Part shown: one piece after another, positions 33,460 to 44,449 of the stretch | Layout: each line of letters starts with the position of its first letter | Position numbering within the stretch: the stretch's first letter is position 1 | Assembly (NCBI RefSeq): GCF_964204645.1 | Contig: NW_027437456.1 | Coordinates: forward strand, 1 to 64,000 | DNA length: 64,000 nucleotides | DNA from: Tubulanus polymorphus | Taxonomy: Eukaryota > Nemertea > Palaeonemertea > Tubulaniformes > Tubulanidae | Direction: 5' to 3' | Translations under genes and position numbers: made by a program | Notes under the pieces: model-generated | Database searches by the model: none | What the model saw: only the letters and a program-made list of their open reading frames with translations | What the model was told of the DNA's origin: nothing

Positions 33460-33970
33460 GTTCAAAAGACCTTTCGCTTGAAAATTCTTTCGTCGGAACA
33501 AAATTTATTTCGTTCGAACCAATAATATTCTATACAATTGAACCAATTTGAAAAAATCGTTAGAACAAAGTTGAACAAACTTTTTTTTGTCCAAACGAAA
33601 GGTTTTTTGTTCGAACAATCATTCAATTGAACAGAATCGTTTTAATTTGAACAGAATTTTCTTGTCAGAACATTAAGTTTTTCGTTCGAACAAGTATATT
33701 GAAAAAAGTTTTTTCTCCGAACCGAAAGTATTAAGTATTTCGTTCAATCGAACAGAATTGTTTTCATTCAAACATTCGTTCGAAAAAAATTGTTTTCGCT
33801 CAACCAATTTTTTTTTCATTTCAACAATAACATAGCTTTTTATTCGAACACATTTTTGTCAGAATGAAGAAAATTTTTGGTTCATGCAAAAAGCGTATTG
33901 TTCGATCAAACAGAATTATTTTGATTGGAACAAGATTTTCTTGTTGGAACATTAAGTTTTTTGGTCGAAC
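33460..33970. repeat. Degenerate GTTCGAACAA-type repeats
   Basis: Many loosely spaced copies of TTCGTTCGAACAA, TTGAACAGAATTTTCTTG and similar text. Resembles 1225-1400. Non-coding, adjacent to a reverse-transcriptase fragment in both cases. Confidence 0.6.
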
Positions 33971-33971
33971 A

Positions 33972-34262
33972 GCATGTTAAGGTCGATTTGGAAATTTACT
34001 CGGTCTGGTATATGTTGGATTACTGTGTATGCCATTTGTCAGGACAATAAACAGAAGACAACTTAGGATACTACCTTGCGTGACTCCACTAGTTTGACCG
34101 ACTCATTCCAAGATGAGGCGTTCCGTTGATTTTAGCTACAAGTTTTCGTTCAGAGATAACTGCTGAGCCATTTGGGCGACCTATCATTGATACTGTTTCC
34201 TAATAGCCTGTTTAGTAACGGCTGATGTTGTGCCTTATCAAATGCTTCGTCGAAATCCACCG
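33972..34262 (-). pseudogene. LINE reverse-transcriptase fragment with two motifs
   Basis: The minus strand encodes VDFDEAFDKAQHQPLL (motif A; typical form D.SKAFD...H..LL) near 34210-34260 and SGVTQGSIL near 34065-34092. The order is right for a non-LTR reverse transcriptase. The YxDD region and all flanking domains are missing. Confidence 0.75.
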
Positions 34263-34321
34263 TTGAACAGGATTCTTAGACTGTGCAGAAAACCCGTTAT
34301 CGCTGCTTTGCAGCTATATTT

Positions 34322-34535
34322 ATTATTATTTTCTTCCACACTATTTTTACCAAAAGAACATAGGCTTTGTTACCTTACCGCTGTTTCATATACAATCCAT
34401 ATAATATCGTTCAGCTCACTGAGATCTACAAATAGCCCGCGTGTTTTTTCACGAATCATCGTTACAAAAGCGCTGTCGGGCCGTTAACATCGAAAATTTA
34501 GCCCCATTCAATGGGGCGACATGTTTTTCGAGTCT
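34322..34535. repeat. Dispersed repeat family, head fragment
   Basis: Nearly identical to 29965-30165 (CACACTATTTTTACCAAAAG to GGGGCGACATGTTTTTCGAG). Joined abruptly to reverse-transcriptase relic DNA on its left. Confidence 0.8.
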
Positions 34536-35130
34536 ACTTTCTCTTTCGACTTGCCGGAGACTACTATCTGCAATGTATTGCACGCTTTGATTTGTCTGGC
34601 CTATAGGAGTCGAACGATATTTTCCCATACACAGGCTTGGCTTTAGTGTAGATGAAGGCTAGGCACTGCACATTGTGGATTGACTGGAACTCTTAACTCA
34701 CAAAATTAAACGAGTCAACAATAAAGATCCAATAATTGGACGTTTGTCTTACTATATTATTTAACAGCTTGAAATAATACATAACACATTCTGCAAGAGT
34801 ACACAAAGGAAATCAGTTCTTACATTATATCAGAATCAATAGTTCGCTTAACTCTGGCTAGAATTCTGGTTCCATTGCTTCATATTCTAATGAAATCCAC
34901 TAGCATACCTTAGAATATCGCTTAGGTTAAGACTAAAAATTAGGTACCAGGAAAGACGGGGAAGTAAAGTGGGTGTACTGTACATCCGCAATTGACTTAT
35001 TTCTCTCTGGTTGAATCAAGTTATTACTGAAATAGCATTCGAATAGCCATTTTATTTTTAAAAATTGTGTCGTTCAGCTATCCTGCTGCAAATTTCGCAG
35101 ATGAAGTTTACTGGTGCCATCTGATTTCTC
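34536..35130. other. No gene seen
   Basis: No convincing frame. It lies downstream of the minus-strand gene at 35136-36027 and may contain its 3' untranslated region. Confidence 0.4.
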
Positions 35131-35135
35131 AGTAT

Positions 35136-36027
35136 CTAAAAATATTTGCACATTCTTACCCCGAGTCTAAAAATAGAAAAGGGTGCAATTAAGTAGGAAA
35201 TAAAAGAATAGTGGCTAATACACCCTGGACTATATAGCCTATGGGGTGGGTGGGCCTAGTTTGAGGTCCGAGGGAACAGCACTTTGTAAATAAATACTGA
35301 AATTAAACTTACAAAACACCCAGTACTTGAGATGATGTACTTGACAAGAAGTGTGTCCAGCTAAGCAAATCAACTTTGTCTATGATTCCTCCTTTTATAG
35401 ATACAGTAGCAGTCTAAAAATAAGAATCGGTACATTTTTCTAACAGTTGGTATGTCATTTCTTCAAAAAAAACTAATTATTATCACACCACAGCAAATGA
35501 ATTATTCACAGTTGTTGAATGGTTTGCCCGATTTAGATTAATTGGTTGACGCTAATTAGTATGACCCATACGTAGGGGCCTAATGCATGCCATTGGCGTC
35601 AATCCATTCCATTCCACGGTGAATTAGAAAGAAATTTAATTAGATCCCTTTTGTCCAAAAGCTGCATCATTTATATAACTAGCTGTCAAATTTAATTTAC
35701 CTCCTTCAGAGAATACCATAGTCCGTCGCCCGTGTTGACAAAAGAAAAGTTGCTCGTGACGTAATCATGTTTTATACATGAACGGTCAGATAAGATTTTT
35801 TGCGTCTTGCAGAAGTAAACCATATTCTTGGAATATTGAGCATAGTGTTTAAGTTGGCTTGCACGGCTTGTGAATGGGTTTTCCTCATTATGCTGCCTGA
35901 ATGCATTTAAACATCCGGATTTCAAGCGAATTAATTTGTCCAACAAATGGCCCTCTAGAAGTATGCTCCATACATACTGTCCATGCATGTCTCTGTAACC
36001 GAAGGTAGAGACTAAAACACGGTTCAA
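35136..36027 (-). CDS. Possible three-exon gene, unknown function
   Basis: Exon 1 ends at 35701 (donor GTAAAT) and is open back past 36027; an ATG lies at 35986-35988 (MHGQYVWSILLEG). Exon 2 is 35413-35313 (acceptor TTTTTAG, donor GTAAGT) and joins in frame, reading TATVSIKGGIIDKVDLLSWT. Exon 3 starts at 35166 after TTTTTAG and reaches a stop within about 30 bases. The protein of roughly 150-165 residues has no lesions, uniform GT..AG signals and no domain I recognise. It is one of the few stretches here not obviously from a transposon, so it may be a host gene or part of one. Start and last exon are uncertain. Confidence 0.4.
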
Positions 36028-36029
36028 GA

Positions 36030-37084
36030 CTCGGCAGCGGACACCGGCGCGGAAAATATTTCAAAACGTGTATTGAAGGTACCTAGCACGATTTCAGCGT
36101 TTTTCGGGAATTCCCTGAAATTTCGGCGTTGTTCGGAAATTCCCTGAAATTTCAGCGTTTTTATTTCAGTGTTTCAGCTTTTTCAGCGAAGTTCAGGAAC
36201 CGGTAGGAATGACCGTCATTAGTTAATGTTATTTTTCCCGCACGGCTGTATCATTTTCGATACTTATAGGTAGTGTTTCATTGTCTAAGCGATAGCTGAA
36301 AAATAAGCAATTCTACACAATTTGTGCCTTTGAAGGAATGGGAATCTTATTAGCATGAATCAAAAAGGATTGAAGAAAGAGATTTATTGTATACACCCGA
36401 TAGATTCTATCACAATACAATAATATACCCCGTGCGGAATTATTTCACTAGTGAAATGGACCCTCACATGGTGAGTACTAATTGAGTTCAAATTATTGTT
36501 GATATGTCATAAAGATGATGTGATGCAGCTGGGATTACTGTACGGGAGAGACTCAATACAGATGTATCGTCAGAAATGAGACCAAAAAGAATTATGCAAA
36601 AACCTTTTTGAAGGAAGCAACATAAACAATTTCTAAAAACGCTGCTTTTACTCTCATGGTTTAGAATTAGTTAGACTGAAACCCAGGGGATGGCAGCACC
36701 AGCTGGATAGTGCCTCTCGGTGGAATAAAGCTGTCTTATCTATATCTATAGCCAAGCTTCGACGGTAATCCACAGGCAGTCAAGTAGATTTACGAAGACA
36801 TTGATTGACCCATCACTAGGCACCACAGTCTAAATTCAAGAATTGATCGCTTTTGTTCCAAAGATGAGGCACAATTAGTGTTTTTAGGCAAGAGCACGGG
36901 AGATTAAAATGCATATAGGTAATCCTCATGAAAACATGTACGGCCCAGTTTCTTGATGAGTACAACTGCAAAAATGGATAGAAAATCAAGGCATATAACT
37001 GAAAAAATGTTCTTTCATAGATAGACAAGATCTGTTTATTGTAACATATCTAAAAAATTACAAGCTCATAATTTTCTTGCTTGA
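36030..37084. other. No gene seen; short TTTCAGCG repeats
   Basis: 36090-36190 has loose repeats of GGAATTCCCTGAAATTTC and TTTCAGCGTTT. The rest has no reading frame or structure of note. Confidence 0.45.
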
Positions 37085-37304
37085 GAAATGTATGACTTAT
37101 GCTTGGAAATGAATACAGGGTTGCCAATCTCTGAAATGTGCTATCAGTAATAATTTTTTTTCTGTAACGTTTCATTGAAAAATGAAAGAAAATGTTCAAA
37201 TTAATCAGTAATCAACAGCAAGCTCCCCAGTAACATCTCTCACATTTCTGTTAAAATCAATCAATAATCAACAGTGAGATCATCAGTAACATCCTTCAAC
37301 AACT

Positions 37305-38100
37305 TTATGCATCAAACAAATCAAATGGGATCATTATATCTTTCAATTCTACAATTTTAAATATATCAGTCCATAAATCAACAGTGTTATTAGGGGCAGA
37401 GTAGAGCGGTTTACCTTTCACAGGTGGATAGAAATCGCCGACAGCTATTATACTGACATTACCAAATGGTGAATAATCTGCGCACTGTTTAATCTGTCGC
37501 AATCTTCCATGCACATACCCAAGCATTTTATGATCAACCATTGAAATTTCATCAATTATAACAATTCGAAGACTGTTGAATTTCATTCGTAATTCTGATA
37601 TTTTTTCATCACCTAGAGGAACATATGGTAATTTTGCCCCTATGTTTATAGCAAAAGGTGTTGTGTATAGTTGTAGCCCCTATGTTGTAGGCAGCAACAC
37701 CTGTTGGTGCGATCAGGCAAACAGTTACATCATCAGGGTTTGTAGCAGTCTTAGCAAGTATTCGTGATGCCTCATAATTAATAGCCTTAATAAGGTGTGA
37801 TTTTCCTGTACCAGCGCCTCCAGTTAAAAATAAATGAAATGGTTGCGGATTCCTTCCGTTTACAAAATCGATACACCACTGTCTGACTCTGTAAAATACC
37901 TCTTTCTGCTGAATGTTTAAAGAGCGAATTGTTTTCCAGGCAGAGTATTTGTTCATTGAATTTGATTTTTCAATTGCATAGTTTCGTGTAGATATTTGTC
38001 CATCGGGGTCTTGTAAATCTGGAATATCATTAGGGTCACTTTCATCATCATCTATAGAAGAACGAGATGTAGATTCATCATTAGTCTCAAGTCGTTCATG
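37305..38100 (-). pseudogene. Helitron PIF1-type helicase, truncated
   Basis: The last part of the Helitron protein, following the Rep region in frame after a TAA at 38101-38103. Motif I is FLTGGAGTGKSHLIKAI, motif Ia region [20 protein letters not shown], motif [13 protein letters not shown], then [14 protein letters not shown] one-base insertion in a T run near 37662 shifts the frame between motifs Ia and II. After VELKDIM the frame ends at 37305, so helicase motifs IV-VI are absent: the 3' end is truncated or diverged. Next to it lies the repeat shared with 3285-3460. Confidence 0.85.
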
Positions 38101-39147
38101 TTAAGATTCAGGTGCAATTTGGGCCCATGCATCTTCATATTCATCACACATGTTCAACATTTCATAGGCCATGTCAAATGTGTCAATATCTGCTTCAAAC
38201 CAACTGCGATGTTCATTGACAATTTCTTTGACACTTACTAACGGCCCTAATCCTATACGCACATGTCCTGTTTCATAGAAATTTTCATAAGTTTCAAATC
38301 CTGGGGGTTTCAATTGTATATCCTGTCGATACGGCAGAAATAATTGTAGACTGGTTTGAAAGTGTTTTTCTGGTTGTTTCGTTTGAGAAAATCGGGCATA
38401 TCTGACAACTGCAGGGGCTGTGTTTGTTCGCTCTCTGATATATCCAGTGTCATTTTTCAATGCTATGCTGCTTTCATTCACTTGTGATTTGGCTAAAATT
38501 CTGTATTTAGAGCAAAACTGTGCGAGACACATTTTTTCCTCATCATCAGGGCGATTTTGATAGCGTTCTACAATACCTGTCATCCATACGTCATCATCAT
38601 TCAAATCATGATCAGCGTTACGTGATTGCAATACACTCAAGGGTTTGCTCAATTTAATGATATTGTCACCAGTTGGAATAAACTGAACTTTTCTTGAACC
38701 TTCTTTCATTATTAAATTACATACGCGATACACTGCTTCTTGTGCAGAGACTTCACGATTATGTAGGGAGGTTGACCCAAGAGATTTAATGGCTTGTTTA
38801 GCGCTTTGATTATCCTCTGCAGCCTCCGCCCTGGTGTGTTCTAACAAAAGACCCATTTCTCGCTCACTCTTTGAGATATATGACACAATAAATACTACGC
38901 ATGCGAATGCATCAGTCACATATTGGATGTCCATATTTGCTTGCCAGGCTCTCAATAATGCAGGATTGTATTGATTTACCCAACATTCATTTGGTTCTCT
39001 TTTCAACACAACACCATTTTTACGCGATAGACAACGATAAGCTTCTTCAAACATATCTTGTGTGATACCAATTGATCTGAATAATGATTCTGTTGTTGTT
39101 AACTCAGTTAACTCTGTATTCATTATTTTCCACACAGTACCAAGTAT
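38101..39147 (-). pseudogene. Helitron polyprotein, Rep C-terminal and linker region
   Basis: It continues the Rep domain in the same frame after a TAG at 39148-39150. Contains [16 protein letters not shown], the tyrosine motif region of Helitron Rep, then [19 protein letters not shown], typical of the segment between Rep and helicase. Open for 344 codons. An in-frame TAA ends it at 38101, after which the helicase continues in the same frame. Confidence 0.85.
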
Positions 39148-40440
39148 CTATTTTGCTCTAGCTGGGCTCATTGCATTCATAGCTGCATCATGTTGTATTT
39201 TCTGAATTTCTTCATCTGGTTCATTGCTTGTTGGAGGGGCTTCATATTTCATTTGAGTTAGAAATGTTTGTAGGGATGGATTTCTGGGGAAATTGAACCT
39301 GCATACAGTACCTTTTTTACGACATGTCTTAGAATGTCTTTTACTATGCATTTGGACACTGGTGGCAACCTCATGCAATTCAGGATCTTTGGATTCTTCA
39401 GGCAATCTGCAGGTTATGTATCTATCTACAAACTCAGTGACATCAACGTCATCATCGATTCCTGACTTAGGTGCATCTTTCACCCATATCAAAGCATGAA
39501 CATGTGGGCTGCCGCGCATCTGGAATTCTACACGATAAAAGTAGTCCTGTATTTCACCAATCGGTTGTGCAGGGGACTTGATAACAGTGTTGAGGAACGT
39601 ACGAAATCTATGATCAAACATCCTGGCTGCAGTTACTGGGTTTCGTCTCAATATACCACATTTCACGGACCATGACATGTCTCTCACAGGCTTATCACAA
39701 CCATCAACTCCAATTATAGCCTCTAAATGGTCCTCCCATCTCATTTCAGCTGCAGAGAATGACACAAAGAATGTTGGCACACCTAATTGTCTTACCATAG
39801 CCAGCAAGTCTTTTTGAGCAGCTTCCCAGAACGGAGGTGTTCCTCTGATAGGTTTTAAAAACTTATAACCGTCATTATGTTTCAACAATTCGTTCATATT
39901 TTCAATGTTTTTCAAAGTATTCAAGTCAATATTCAAACTTTTCTTACCATCTTTCACTCCTTTCCGCAATGCAATTGAGACATTTGAGTTGACCTGGTTG
40001 ATTTCAGACAAACACTGTGCATAAATTATGTAATCCGTGTTTCTCGAGAATCTAGGGTCGGCATTCATTAAACGTGTGTGTAAGTAGCGTGATAAAGTAA
40101 TCCTGTGTCCTCGAATATCATGATATGTAAATCTACCTGTCGGAAAGAGAGTGGGGAAACACCTGGCCTCCTCATTCTCAGTACCAGTCAAAATGTTTAT
40201 TGGGCTATTATCTTCAGCAGGAGCCACACACAAAATGTCGTCGAAATGTGCGTCAAGAATTTCCTGGCCGATATTAATTGGTTGCAGGCAGGATTTCATG
40301 TACATTCCATGCAGATTTTCAGCATCAGTTTCTTCCTGGTAGTTGACATCATTTTGTCCTTGTGCTGTGGAATTATTGTCAAGATTGGGCAGTTCTTCAT
40401 TTTCAATTGTTTCTGTATCTAATATCTCATCCTCAAGGGA
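39148..40440 (-). pseudogene. Helitron Rep (HUH) domain
   Basis: Helitron_like_N domain. CFPTLFPTGRF and IYAQCLSEINQVNS are the usual start; RGSPHVHALIWV carries the paired metal-binding histidines (HxH) of HUH endonucleases; CRFNFPRNP follows. Rolling-circle Helitron transposition uses this domain to nick and join single strands. The frame is open from 40440 to 39151 and is separated from the upstream cysteine-rich segment only by a TGA at 40441-40443. Confidence 0.9.
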
Positions 40441-41220
40441 TCATCTCTCAGATACTTCATTGACTTCTTCAAGCGGGTTATTCCACTCATAGTTTAATTT
40501 CACATCTCGATAATGCGGATTAATTGATTTCAATGTACACAACGCGTCCATTATCTTTTTCTGCTCAACGAATTGATACTTGTAATGTCCTTTGAATGTA
40601 AGTTTTCGTTTCAATTTTACCTTCATTATTTGATCATCAGAAGAATTTCGTGGTAATATGTCTGTTGTTTTTTTTACATTGCTCGGAACACATACGACTG
40701 GCCCATGAGATCCGTGCTGACCTTGTTTCGGTAAAGCTATCATTTTAATGAATGGTATGTTTATTGAAACGAGATGAACTTCTAGCGAATTCAGTTGTGT
40801 GAGCATATCGGGAATACTTTCTAATTGCAAGTTATTTACAGCAGCTTCACAAGGTACAGTAGCTGACAGTAATTTACTGTGACAACAATGACATATCCAT
40901 GATTTTCCACAGGGTTGATCTTTCAAGATACATGACTGAGAGCAAGTATTGCTACATGTATGTAGATAGGTATCTGTTATGCATTCTCGCGCAACAGCTT
41001 GTGTTTGGAACGTGTTTGGAACTGCGAGTACTATACATGCTAACATCCAATCTTTTCACCTGATTATGAAAAAGTAAACGTTGACAAACAGCACATACAT
41101 ATTCAGGGCCTCTCTTTGCTGTGTCCCGAAATATTGATATCACATAATTGAAATCCAATTTCTTCACCTTTTCATTTTCCCGCCTAAAATTATTTTGGCC
41201 TTTGATAAAATTTTTGAATA
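40441..41220 (-). pseudogene. Helitron N-terminal cysteine-rich (DUF6570-like) segment
   Basis: Starts with a lysine-rich linker, then PEYVCAVCQRLLFHNQV, CSNTCSQSC, SWICHCCHSKLL, then ALPKQGQHGSHGPVVCVPSN. This is the zinc-binding segment before the Rep domain in animal Helitrons. One frameshift near 41030 and one near 41225 break the frame. Confidence 0.75.
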
Positions 41221-41237
41221 TCGGGTCGTGTGCATAC

Positions 41238-41885
41238 CTATCTATACTGTGGGTTATTCACAATATGTTGATGGTCCAAATTAGTTTTGTATTTGTCAAT
41301 GCTGTAGCATTTGACCCTTTCTTGATGCTGAATGTCCTTTCGATATTTCCCAATACTGTATGTCTTAACGTGGTCTCGATGCTCAATGTCGTTCCGATAT
41401 TTCTCAATACTGTATGTCTTAACTTGGTCTCGATGCTCAGTGTCGTTCTGATATTTCTCAATACTGCATGTCTTAACTTGGTTTCGATGCTCAGTGTCCT
41501 TTCGATATTTCTCAATAATGTATGTCTTAACTTGGTCTCGATGCTCAGTGTCGTTCTGATATTTCACAATACTGTATGTCTTTACTTGGTCTCGATGCTC
41601 AGTGTCATACTGATATTTTGCAAAACTGCATTTCCTGACTTGTTCTCGATGCTGAGAGTCACTTTTATATTTCTGTATACTGTACGCTTTCACCTGATTT
41701 CGAAATACATCATCCTGTTTATAGTTCATAGCGGCTTTCCTTTTCAGATTATTACAATAGTTACGATCATCGTGGTATTTCTTAACAGTATTTAATTTAA
41801 TCTGCTGGCGGAATTCCAAACTGTTGCTGTACTTCATTTTTTTTCCCTGTGTTTTGGTTTTGGCGATAAGATTCATCGTTCTCAT
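41238..41885 (-). pseudogene. Helitron polyprotein repeat tract (18-residue units)
   Basis: About ten units of 18 residues of the type KY.ND.EHRDQVKTYSIE, 54 bp each, nearly identical at DNA level between about 41330 and 41620. They are highly charged and likely helical. A frameshift near 41855 separates the tract from the OTU part, and a stop at 41238 ends it. Tandem near-identity suggests recent unit expansion. Role unknown; possibly a flexible or DNA-binding linker. Confidence 0.75.
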
Positions 41886-43089
41886 ATTTTAGAGATGCAT
41901 ACGTTATCATCTTGTTGCGATACAGTTTATCCTGCCGATAGTGCTGATTATCGTAACGCCTTTTGACTGCTTTCCTGTTCCTGATTTGATCTTCACGTTT
42001 GTTATTGGTGGCATAATTTATTGAATTATACTCGTTCCCGCACCATGCGCATATTTTATCATATACATCAGAACAGTTTACGCACACAACAACCTCATAG
42101 TGCATACCACTACTGTTTCTAAGATAAATATTACCATTGGATTCATATTGATGTTTAACAGTGGCTAAAACTGAACCTGAAAATTGTTGCCATTGGTCAT
42201 CTATATGCGTATAGATATCTATATGCAGTAAATCAGCTGTGGCCAATGTTTCAACTTCAGTCGCCCATGTCTGTACGTATTTCAACCGGGATGCTTCAAT
42301 ATATTGATCTACAGTAATATCTGGATTTCTCAAATGCGGTTGAAACCTCTTTGCGTTGTGTTTCATGTGGTTTACTACTTTTGTACGTATGACCCTGTGA
42401 TAGTTTTCAGTTCCACAGATAGAATAAGAGATAGCTCTGAAAAAACAGTTACCATCACCTTTTATCTTATGGGTACTGCATGGTGAGCCGAGCGGTCCAG
42501 TATATGCAGGCATACAGTCATATCCTAGTTCAGCCATTGGAATACCTACAACAGATCGTGCTGGTATATCTAGAATAGAGCATAATGACAAACACTGCAC
42601 TTTTTCTAGAGGTCTGTATACTAGTGAGGTGTGATGTATGGAGCTACCCACAACTATAACATCATCATCAAAGACTTCATTTAAATGGGACGGTTTTGGT
42701 CGATTGAGGCTGCGTGTGGTTAATGTTTCTCCTGTAAGATCCTTTTGATCACAGCAGTTTATATCAACACCTGTTATTTCATATTGCATCGGTTCAATTA
42801 AATTCATAGAGGCGGTAAGTCTGTGACAATGTTTTTCTAATTCATTTAAACTTCTATGACTTACTATCACGGCAAATCCATCAGCAGTCATCATTCCATT
42901 TGAGTCACGTGAATGAGAGTCGAATACCCAGTACACACCATCCTGATTCAAAACACAAAATGTATTACCAGCAAATGTAACAAAGCAAGCATCATATTCA
43001 TCTAGTATTGTGTGTAAACATTCAGACAATTCCATAATTACACCAAACTTTCCGGCTTTCTTATGCAGAAGGCAGTTTGAATAGGCCAC
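41797..43089 (-). pseudogene. Helitron N-terminal protease-like and OTU domains
   Basis: Residues about 1-120 (SECLHTILDEYDACFV, VYWVFDSHSRDSNGM, DGFAVIV) resemble the papain-fold deubiquitinase-like segment seen at the start of some animal Helitron and virus proteins; the expected N-terminal cysteine part is missing. Residues about 200-340 form an OTU cysteine protease (GDGNCFFRAISYSICG with catalytic Asp/Cys, and HYEVVV with the histidine). A C-x2-C pair and the start of the charged repeats follow. OTU domains are known in animal Helitrons/Helentrons. The upstream frame continues across a MITE (43094-43249), reading KYPLTS before an earlier stop. Confidence 0.8.
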
Positions 43090-43093
43090 TGAA

Positions 43094-43249
43094 CAGTGTT
43101 TTCAATAAGAGCCAGGTCCCAGACCTGTCTGTTGTTTGTAAAGGACCTGCCTGTTTTTCAAACCAGCTTTCATTTCAGGGACTGTGACAAATGGGACCCT
43201 CCTCTTTTACAAAGGGACCTGGCTTGTTAATTTCTTAATGAAAACACTA
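43094..43249. mobile_element. 156-bp MITE inserted in the Helitron gene
   Basis: Inverted ends CAGTGTTTTCAATAAGAGCC and, read from the right, TAGTGTTTTCATTAAGAAAT, then CAGGTCCC. CTGAA is present on both sides (43089-43093, 43250-43254), a likely 5-bp target duplication. Joining the flanks lengthens the Helitron frame by eleven codons. Confidence 0.75.
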
Positions 43250-43523
43250 CTGAAGTAAGTGGATATTTTGCTGCTGCAACATTATTTTAGTAATTACAAC
43301 AAAAATTACAGCAAAATGTACCTGTAAATGCTAACTGGAATATTCAGTTTTCAGTAAAATATCCACTACTTGCTCGTAGGGCTGGCAGGCGATGCCTATA
43401 GGACATGCATGATCGTTAGAATAAAGCGTTCATAATAATTAGTGTCAACAAGCGTCATCCAGCGTCAACCGATCAGAATTCAACGTCAAGGGGTTGATTT
43501 AGGAACCCAAGTCTATCTAAAGT

Positions 43524-43943
43524 TAGGGACATACGAGTGTATTTTTTCGCCTGATCGCGACGATTAAATTCGCCAGCGAATTAGTACGTCTGATACGAGT
43601 GGGTACAGGTAGCGATCAAACCAAAATTCAGTCAGTGACTGCCACTTAGTGCGAGAGAGTTAACAAATCACATGATATCAACAATGCATCCTAGTGGTTG
43701 ATAAAAATGCCATTTTATGGATCGCTCGGCGAAATTCGCCGAGTGCGGGCAGACGAGCTAATTTGCGGACCATTCGATCGGCGTAAATATCAAACAAGTT
43801 TGTTTGATACGGGCGATTCGCCGGGCAATAGTCGGCCGACGAAATCATCATCATCATCACCGTGAGTGGTGACACGAGCGATTTTTTTAGTCGATTTATA
43901 AAGTTGCCGTGATCGGGCAAAAAAATACGCTTGTGTGTCCCTA
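43524..43943. mobile_element. 420-bp MITE with 35-bp inverted repeats
   Basis: Left TAGGGACATACGAGTGTATT; right end in reverse TAGGGACACACAAGCGTATT; both continue with TTTTCGCCTGATC-like text. Interior rich in TCGCC/GGCGA. Outermost TA on both sides could be the target duplication. No gene. Confidence 0.75.
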
Positions 43944-44449
43944 CAGCAACATGAATTAAAATTAAAACTGACCAAAATAAGTAATTCGTGGAAAATGACT
44001 AACGAACTGCAAGATAAGCCTAATTTGTCAATTGACTTAGGCCTGGTATTGTCATTCCCGGCAGAAAATTTATTTAGAAATGCTAATAAGTTATTAATTT
44101 GTCGCTTGTTGACGTTTTTAAATCTTGACACAAAACGTTGAAACTTGGGTTGTTGACGCGCCGCTAATTTAGTAATTAGCATACCCAAAATAAAGTACTA
44201 TTTTCTGATTAACCTACCTATCAAATTCGAAGGCCCTAATGCGGAGAAAATCTGATGCCAGGTTTATTAACACACGGCGAAGTTAGAACTGCCGAGTTAG
44301 ACGAGACTAGTTAGTAGAGGATTATATAAGATTAAGATGCCTGCCTTCTCTCTCCAAATTTCGTCGATAACAATTTACCGACTCAGTGGGCCTAGCTGCG
44401 GCGCTCGTGCGCGTGTAGTTTACCAGTTTACTGGAAGCTCAGTGAAACG
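43944..44449. other. No gene seen
   Basis: Short frames only; no repeat or domain recognised. Confidence 0.4.

Noticed and set aside
32400-33525. Two overlapping plus-strand frames of 309 and 335 codons
   Set aside because: They are the same 31-bp minisatellite read in different frames; no start context, domain or splice structure supports a gene.
41148-41795. 215-codon plus-strand hydrophobic frame
   Set aside because: Antisense of the 54-bp Helitron coding repeats; hydrophobic only because it mirrors charged codons.
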